NCBI GenBank assembly: GCA_937944035.1
Contig: CALDZQ010000242.1
Coordinates: 1 to 19,981 of the forward strand
Direction of reading: 5' to 3'
Length of the DNA stretch: 19,981 nucleotides
DNA from: an uncultured Neomegalonema sp.
GTDB taxonomy: Bacteria > Pseudomonadota > Alphaproteobacteria > Rhodobacterales > Rhodobacteraceae
How positions within the stretch are numbered: the first letter of the stretch is position 1; each line of letters begins with the position of its first letter. Of the stretch, positions 16,009 to 19,981 are shown piece by piece. The position numbers and the translations under genes are program-made. The notes beneath the pieces are model-generated. The model worked only from the letters and a program-made list of their open reading frames with translations. It did no database searches and was not told where the DNA came from.

Positions 16009-16026
16009 AATGCAAACGTTTTCATT
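16009..16026. promoter_or_regulatory. Candidate LacI-family operator
   Basis: AATGCAAAC followed directly by GTTTTCATT matches its inverted complement at 8 of 9 positions and has the central CG typical of LacI/GalR sites. It lies in the 111-base gap between the divergent transporter operon and the regulator gene, 20 bases before the regulator's ATG. It could therefore serve both repression of the operon and autoregulation. A longer outer pair, ATGAAAA (15998-16004) with TTTTCAT (16019-16025), overlaps it. Confidence 0.6.
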
Positions 16027-16045
16027 TCTCGATAATGCTTAAGGC

Positions 16046-17083
16046 ATGAGCAGACAAAAATCACGTAAAGGCCCGCCGGGCATTGTTGACGTGGCGGCGC
16101 GGGCAGGCGTGTCAATCGCCACCGTCTCGCGCACGTTCGCCCGCCCTGATCTCGTCCGCGAGCCGACAAGACGCAAGATTGAGCAAGCCGCCGATGATCT
16201 CGGTTATATCCGTGACCGTCTCGCCAGTGGGCTGAATAACCGCTTTTCCGGCACTGTTGGCCTGATTGTTCCCACCATCGATAATGCAATTTTTGCGGAG
16301 ATGATCGAGGCTTTTGCGGGTCGGTTGCGCCATCACGACCGCACCATGCTCATCGCGGCCCACGGTTATGATCTCGCCTTGGAAGTTGCCATCGTCCGTT
16401 CACTGCTGGAGCGCCGGACGGACGGTGTCGCCCTTGTCGGGTTTGACCATGAGGAAGTGCCGCTCAATATGTTGGCACAGCGCGATGTTCCGGTGATTTC
16501 AATCTGGAACTATCACCCCGATTCGAGCTTGCCATGCATCGGCGCGGATAACGCCAAAGCTGCGGCGATTGTGACTCGGCATCTTATTGATCTTGGCCAT
16601 CGTGACATCGCTTTTATATTCCCGGAGACGGGTCTCAACGACAGGGCGCGGGCGCGCAAAGACGGGGCTTTGGAAGTTTTGCGAGAAGTGACGCAAGCCG
16701 GACCGTCGGAGCGGCGGTTGTTTGATTGCCCCTACGACATCGGCTGTGCGAAGTCCCTTGCGCTGCGTATTCTCAATGATGACCCGCCAACCGCAGTCGT
16801 CTGCGGTAACGACATTATCGCTCAAGGGGTGCTATTCGCCTGTTACGCGGCCGGAAAACGTGTGCCTGATGATATTTCTATTGTCGGTATCGGCGATTTC
16901 AGAGGCTCCGCGCAATTCGAGCCGGGCCTCACAACGGTTCGCTTGCCTGCGCGTCGTATCGGTGTGATGGCTGCGGATGCGCTGGTTGACATGAGCCAAT
17001 CCGGACGCCCGCCCGATCCGTTCCGGCAGGCGGTAGATGTGACGTTTATGCAGCGGGGATCGACTGCGCCGCCAGCCGCTTAA
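16046..17083 (+). CDS. LacI family transcriptional regulator of the transporter/sau-like operon
   Basis: A 345-residue LacI/GalR-type repressor. The N-terminal helix-turn-helix reads VDVAARAGVSIATVSRTFAR (14-33), followed by the hinge and a periplasmic-binding-protein-like effector domain beginning near GTVGLIVPTIDN (69-80). Length is standard. Its divergent position and the intervening operator indicate that it controls the TctABC, dehydrogenase and ligase genes, probably responding to the imported acid or a derived metabolite. This parallels the divergent sauR in Cupriavidus, although I cannot say they are the same regulator family. The Shine-Dalgarno is weak (AAGG close to the ATG). Confidence 0.92.
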   Translation: MSRQKSRKGPPGIVDVAARAGVSIATVSRTFARPDLVREPTRRKIEQAADDLGYIRDRLASGLNNRFSGTVGLIVPTIDNAIFAEMIEAFAGRLRHHDRTMLIAAHGYDLALEVAIVRSLLERRTDGVALVGFDHEEVPLNMLAQRDVPVISIWNYHPDSSLPCIGADNAKAAAIVTRHLIDLGHRDIAFIFPETGLNDRARARKDGALEVLREVTQAGPSERRLFDCPYDIGCAKSLALRILNDDPPTAVVCGNDIIAQGVLFACYAAGKRVPDDISIVGIGDFRGSAQFEPGLTTVRLPARRIGVMAADALVDMSQSGRPPDPFRQAVDVTFMQRGSTAPPAA

Positions 17084-17098
17084 AACTGCGCTCAATCG

Positions 17099-17127
17099 TT
17101 GACATCCATGCCTCACGCGGTCATAAG
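17099..17127 (+). promoter_or_regulatory. Predicted sigma-70 promoter for rplU-rpmA
   Basis: A consensus -35 TTGACA (17099-17104) is separated by 17 bases from CATAAG (17122-17127), which matches the -10 box at four positions. Transcription would start near 17134 and give a leader of about 125 bases before rplU. The leader includes a 10-base palindrome GTGGCGCCAC at 17222-17231. No other long gene fits the 175-base gap. Confidence 0.55.
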
Positions 17128-17258
17128 GCAGCTTCTCGCGGGGGGCATCGTCTCCGGCGGGTTTTCTTTATGAGACAAATCGCTGTTCGAGGCCGCGCAA
17201 ACGCGCACCAAAGACCACTATGTGGCGCCACAGGACGCGGGATAATGTGAGGACTATT

Positions 17259-17921
17259 ATGTTCGCAGTCATCAAGACAGGCGGCAAGCAATACAAGGTC
17301 GCCGTGGGCGATGTTTTGAGCATCGAAAAGCTTGAAGCGGAAGCTGGCAGCACGGTAACATTCGACACGGTTCTGATGCATGGTGGTGATGGCGGTGTGA
17401 CCGTTGGTTCGCCTCTCGTTGACGGTGCTGTTGTCACGGGCGAAATTCTTGAGCAGTATCGCGGCAAGAAAGTCATCGCTTTCAAAAAGCGCCGTCGTAA
17501 GCACTCTTCGGCAACCCGCAAGGGCCACCGCCAAAGCCTTACACTCGTGCGCATTCAGGGTGTTCCCGGCGATGCTGATGGATCAGCGGCCAAAGCGGCG
17601 AAGCCAGCGAAAGCGGCTCCCGCTGCAGAAGCATCTGCTGCACCAAGCGGCACGAAACCCGGCAACCTGATTGATGGCGCCGTCACCGATGGCGATGATC
17701 TCAGCAAATTGCCTGGCATCGGTGAAGTCACCGGCGCTGCGCTGAACGAGATCGGCGTGCATCACTACAGCCAATTCACTGATTGGGGTCCATCTGACTG
17801 GGAATTCATCGAAAACTATATCGATGATAACGTCAAAGGCACGATCGAAATCAACCGCGCCAGCATCGTCGTTCAGGCTAACAAGCTGATCGAAACACGC
17901 GCTGCAGCGTCTGAAGAATAA
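17259..17921 (+). CDS. rplU: 50S ribosomal protein L21 with C-terminal extension
   Basis: The L21 core (residues 1 to about 101) starts with MFAVIKTGGKQYKV and carries the basic FKKRRRKHSSATRKGHRQ segment that contacts 23S rRNA. After it comes an Ala/Lys/Pro linker (about 105-145) and an added domain (about 147-215) with LPGIGEVTGAALNEIGV, a helix-hairpin-helix-like pattern. Total 220 residues, about twice the E. coli length. Similar extensions occur in other alphaproteobacteria; their role is not known to me. I chose the ATG at 17259, preceded by GAGGA, over an upstream in-frame ATG. It forms an operon with rpmA, 13 bases downstream. Confidence 0.96.
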   Translation: MFAVIKTGGKQYKVAVGDVLSIEKLEAEAGSTVTFDTVLMHGGDGGVTVGSPLVDGAVVTGEILEQYRGKKVIAFKKRRRKHSSATRKGHRQSLTLVRIQGVPGDADGSAAKAAKPAKAAPAAEASAAPSGTKPGNLIDGAVTDGDDLSKLPGIGEVTGAALNEIGVHHYSQFTDWGPSDWEFIENYIDDNVKGTIEINRASIVVQANKLIETRAAASEE

Positions 17922-17934
17922 GGGAGCTTAGAGC

Positions 17935-18201
17935 ATGGCACATAAAAAGGCAGGCGGTTCCTCCCGCAACGGTCGCGACTCCGCCGGACGCCGTCTTGGC
18001 GTGAAAAAATATGGTGGCGAGCTGGTCATTCCCGGAAACATCATCTGCCGCCAGCGTGGCACGCAGTGGTGGCCGGGCGCGAATGTCGGTATGGGCAAGG
18101 ATCACACGATCTTCGCCAAGCACACCGGCAACGTCCGCTTCCATAAAGGCATCAAAGGCCGCACGTTTATATCGGTCGATCTCGCTGAAGCGGCCGAATA
18201 A
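17935..18201 (+). CDS. rpmA: 50S ribosomal protein L27
   Basis: An 88-residue L27 whose N-terminal tail reaches the peptidyl-transferase centre. MAHKKAGGSSRNGRDSAGRR is the family start and GNIICRQRGT and GMGKDHTIFA follow. There is no N-terminal extension needing protease removal, as found in some Firmicutes. GGGAG about 10 bases upstream supports the ATG. It is followed by a strong terminator. Confidence 0.98.
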   Translation: MAHKKAGGSSRNGRDSAGRRLGVKKYGGELVIPGNIICRQRGTQWWPGANVGMGKDHTIFAKHTGNVRFHKGIKGRTFISVDLAEAAE

Positions 18202-18222
18202 GATCGGACTGCATTAATATTG

Positions 18223-18252
18223 AAAAGGCTCTGCGAAAGCGGAGCCTTTTTT
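18223..18252 (+). terminator. Rho-independent terminator after rpmA
   Basis: GGCTCTGC, a GAAA tetraloop and GCGGAGCC form an 8-pair stem (one U-G pair), flanked by four A and followed by six T. This is a textbook intrinsic terminator 21 bases after the rpmA stop, ending the rplU-rpmA message and separating it from aceK. Confidence 0.9.
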
Positions 18253-18306
18253 CGTTTCTGCGGATGGCGGATTGCTCTTTGATGCGTTGGCGACCAAGAT
18301 GAGCGT

Positions 18307-19981
18307 ATGACACCTGAAGCTATAGCCATCGCTATCGAAGCGGCTTGTTCCGCCTACGCCCGCCGGTTTCATGCAATCCCGGCGCTGATGAAAGAGGCGT
18401 TTGAGCAGCGGGACTGGACCGCTTCACTCGCACTCAGCCGGGAACGCATGACCGTTTACGTCGATCACGCACAACGCGTAGCCACGCGAATCCGGCAGGA
18501 GTCTCCCGAAGCGGCTCAGGATGAGGTGCTTTGGAATGATGTGCGTGAGCGCTATGTCAGCCTCATCAGAGGGCGTTATGCCGCTGATATTGCTTATGCT
18601 TTCATGAATTCAGTGCGCCGGATGGTGGCGAAAGGGGCGTGGCGGGCGGTTGATTACTCGTGGGGCCACGTTTCAGGCGAAAGTCGACCCGCACCGGAGG
18701 ATCGGCTGAAAATTTACAAAACCATACCGTTCGAGAATGGTATCACAGACGATGCCGTGCGGGCCGTTTTCGACATTCCGGATATTCATGCACCGTTTTT
18801 GAATCGTGATGGGGACATTGCGAACGTGAAGGCGCGCATTCAGGAACGCTTGGGCGATCAGTGTTCCGGTATTTTTGAGATGATTGATGCCGGGTTCTAT
18901 CGAAACCGGGGGGCTTATATTGTTGGCCGCATACGGTTGCAGGACAGCGTCATCCCGTTTGGCATCGCTTTGCTGCATGAAGACGGCGGTGTGCTTACTG
19001 ATGCGGTGCTGCTGACCTCCGATACATTACGGTATGTCTTCAGTTCATCGCTTGCGAATTTCCATGTGACGCTGCCGCATTATCATGAGCTGGTCGACTT
19101 TTTATACTCGATCATGCCGGGCCGCCCCCACGCTTTGCATTACTCGACAATCGGCTTTCACCATACGGGCAAGATTGCGATTATGCGCGAATTGTCGCAA
19201 GACCTGGCTAATTCCGGTGAGCGGTTTGACCACGCAATCGGACCGCGCGGGACTGTTGCGATAGGGTTTTCATCGCCTGCCTCACGAATGGTATTGAAAG
19301 TAATCCGGAACCATCCGACCGAACACTATAAATGGGATCATTTCCCCGGTGTTGATGCGGTGTTGGGAAAGTATCGCCAGTTGCATGAGATCAATCGTGC
19401 GGGATCTATGCTTGATAATGTGATCTATCAGAACGTGAGCTTGCCAGCGCGTTTCTTTGGCGATGATCTACGCGAGACATTACTTGAATATGCCAGTGAT
19501 AACGTTGCGCAGGATGGTGAGGATTTGCTGTTCAAACATCTGATCGTTCAGATGAAAATGATTCCGTTACCTGTTTTCTTAGAAACTGCCAGCCGTGAGG
19601 ATGCGGAATATGTTGTCGGTTCACTTGGCCGATGTATCAAGAACAATGCGGCGGCGAATATTTTCAATAAAGATCTTGATGGGCGTAATTATGGGGTGGG
19701 ACAAACGCTTAAAGTTTATTTGTTTGATTATGATGCTGTCGAAAAGCTGACAGATGTAAAAGTACGGACGAATGTTGATCGCATTGATGGCGATGAAGAT
19801 GTGGCTGATTGGTTCTTTGAGGAAGGTACGATTTTCTTGCCGGAGGAAATCGAAATGCACATGCGCATCGAAGATCGCTCGCTGCGTCGTGTGTTTCGTA
19901 AGGAGCACGGCGAGATCCTGACACTCGCATTCTGGGAGGCGATGCAGAGGTCTCACGAAGAAGGGGATGTACCGAGTGTCA
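18307..19981 (+). CDS. aceK: Isocitrate dehydrogenase kinase/phosphatase, 3' end outside window
   Basis: The open frame runs from the ATG at 18307 to the window edge with no stop (558 codons; E. coli AceK has 578), so only the C-terminal tail is missing. AceK phosphorylates isocitrate dehydrogenase to switch it off and dephosphorylates it to switch it on, sending isocitrate to the glyoxylate bypass during growth on acetate-like substrates. The ATP-binding loop is GPRGTVAIGF (312-321), the likely ATP-binding lysine is Lys331 in VLKVIRN, and AAANIFNKDLDGRNYG plus the acidic LFDYD (Asp474, Asp476) form the catalytic and metal-binding region. In-frame stop TGA at 18280-18282 leaves this ATG as the first start; the Shine-Dalgarno is weak. 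Isocitrate lyase and malate synthase genes are not in the window. Confidence 0.95.
   Translation, partial: MTPEAIAIAIEAACSAYARRFHAIPALMKEAFEQRDWTASLALSRERMTVYVDHAQRVATRIRQESPEAAQDEVLWNDVRERYVSLIRGRYAADIAYAFMNSVRRMVAKGAWRAVDYSWGHVSGESRPAPEDRLKIYKTIPFENGITDDAVRAVFDIPDIHAPFLNRDGDIANVKARIQERLGDQCSGIFEMIDAGFYRNRGAYIVGRIRLQDSVIPFGIALLHEDGGVLTDAVLLTSDTLRYVFSSSLANFHVTLPHYHELVDFLYSIMPGRPHALHYSTIGFHHTGKIAIMRELSQDLANSGERFDHAIGPRGTVAIGFSSPASRMVLKVIRNHPTEHYKWDHFPGVDAVLGKYRQLHEINRAGSMLDNVIYQNVSLPARFFGDDLRETLLEYASDNVAQDGEDLLFKHLIVQMKMIPLPVFLETASREDAEYVVGSLGRCIKNNAAANIFNKDLDGRNYGVGQTLKVYLFDYDAVEKLTDVKVRTNVDRIDGDEDVADWFFEEGTIFLPEEIEMHMRIEDRSLRRVFRKEHGEILTLAFWEAMQRSHEEGDVPSV

Noticed and set aside
17222..17231. 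10-base palindrome GTGGCGCCAC before rplU as a protein operator
   Set aside because: Short GC palindromes are frequent by chance at this composition; kept only as part of the leader description.

Overview
The window is a stretch of bacterial chromosome with dense, high-GC coding sequence. It most likely comes from an alphaproteobacterium of the Rhodobacterales/Roseobacter type. The clues are a ChvI-ChvG two-component pair divergent from pckA and followed by rapZ, a mannose-type EIIA and HPr, and a ribosomal protein L21 with a long C-terminal extension. No rRNA, tRNA, CRISPR array or insertion sequence was recognised.

Layout, left to right. (1) Positions 1-1352 look accessory. There is one orphan gene (254-1159, + strand) with lower GC than its neighbours and a possible PD-(D/E)XK-like nuclease signature. 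It is flanked by a 13-base direct repeat and followed by a non-coding stretch rich in small palindromes. (2) Positions 1353-8038 hold seven leftward genes that read like one long operon: chvI, chvG, rapZ, a PTS EIIA, HPr, an acylglycerol-phosphate acyltransferase (plsC type) and a gamma-glutamyltransferase. Spacing is tight or overlapping except for a 165-base AT-rich gap between chvG and rapZ, where HPr kinase (hprK) is usually found in this lineage; no hprK is there. (3) pckA (ATP-dependent PEP carboxykinase) runs rightward from the shared chvI-pckA promoter region and ends at a strong hairpin in the gap to the next, convergent gene. (4) Positions 9905-17083 form a catabolic unit: a divergent LacI-type regulator, a tripartite tricarboxylate transporter (order TctA-TctB-TctC), a CoA-acylating aldehyde dehydrogenase and an AMP-forming acyl-CoA ligase. 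The simplest reading is import of a small carboxylate, activation to its CoA thioester and reduction to the aldehyde. This matches the known sulfoacetate route (SauT, SauS) with a different transporter, but the substrate is inferred. (5) rplU-rpmA (L21, L27) follow with a good promoter and a textbook terminator. (6) The window closes inside aceK (isocitrate dehydrogenase kinase/phosphatase), which is cut off by the window edge close to its natural end.

Several genes touch central C2/C3 carbon flow: PckA withdraws oxaloacetate to PEP, AceK sets the split between the TCA cycle and the glyoxylate bypass, and the sau-like unit would feed a C2 compound inward. ChvIG and the transporter-less PTS proteins are signalling components. 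These links are inferred from neighbourhood, not shown by the sequence.
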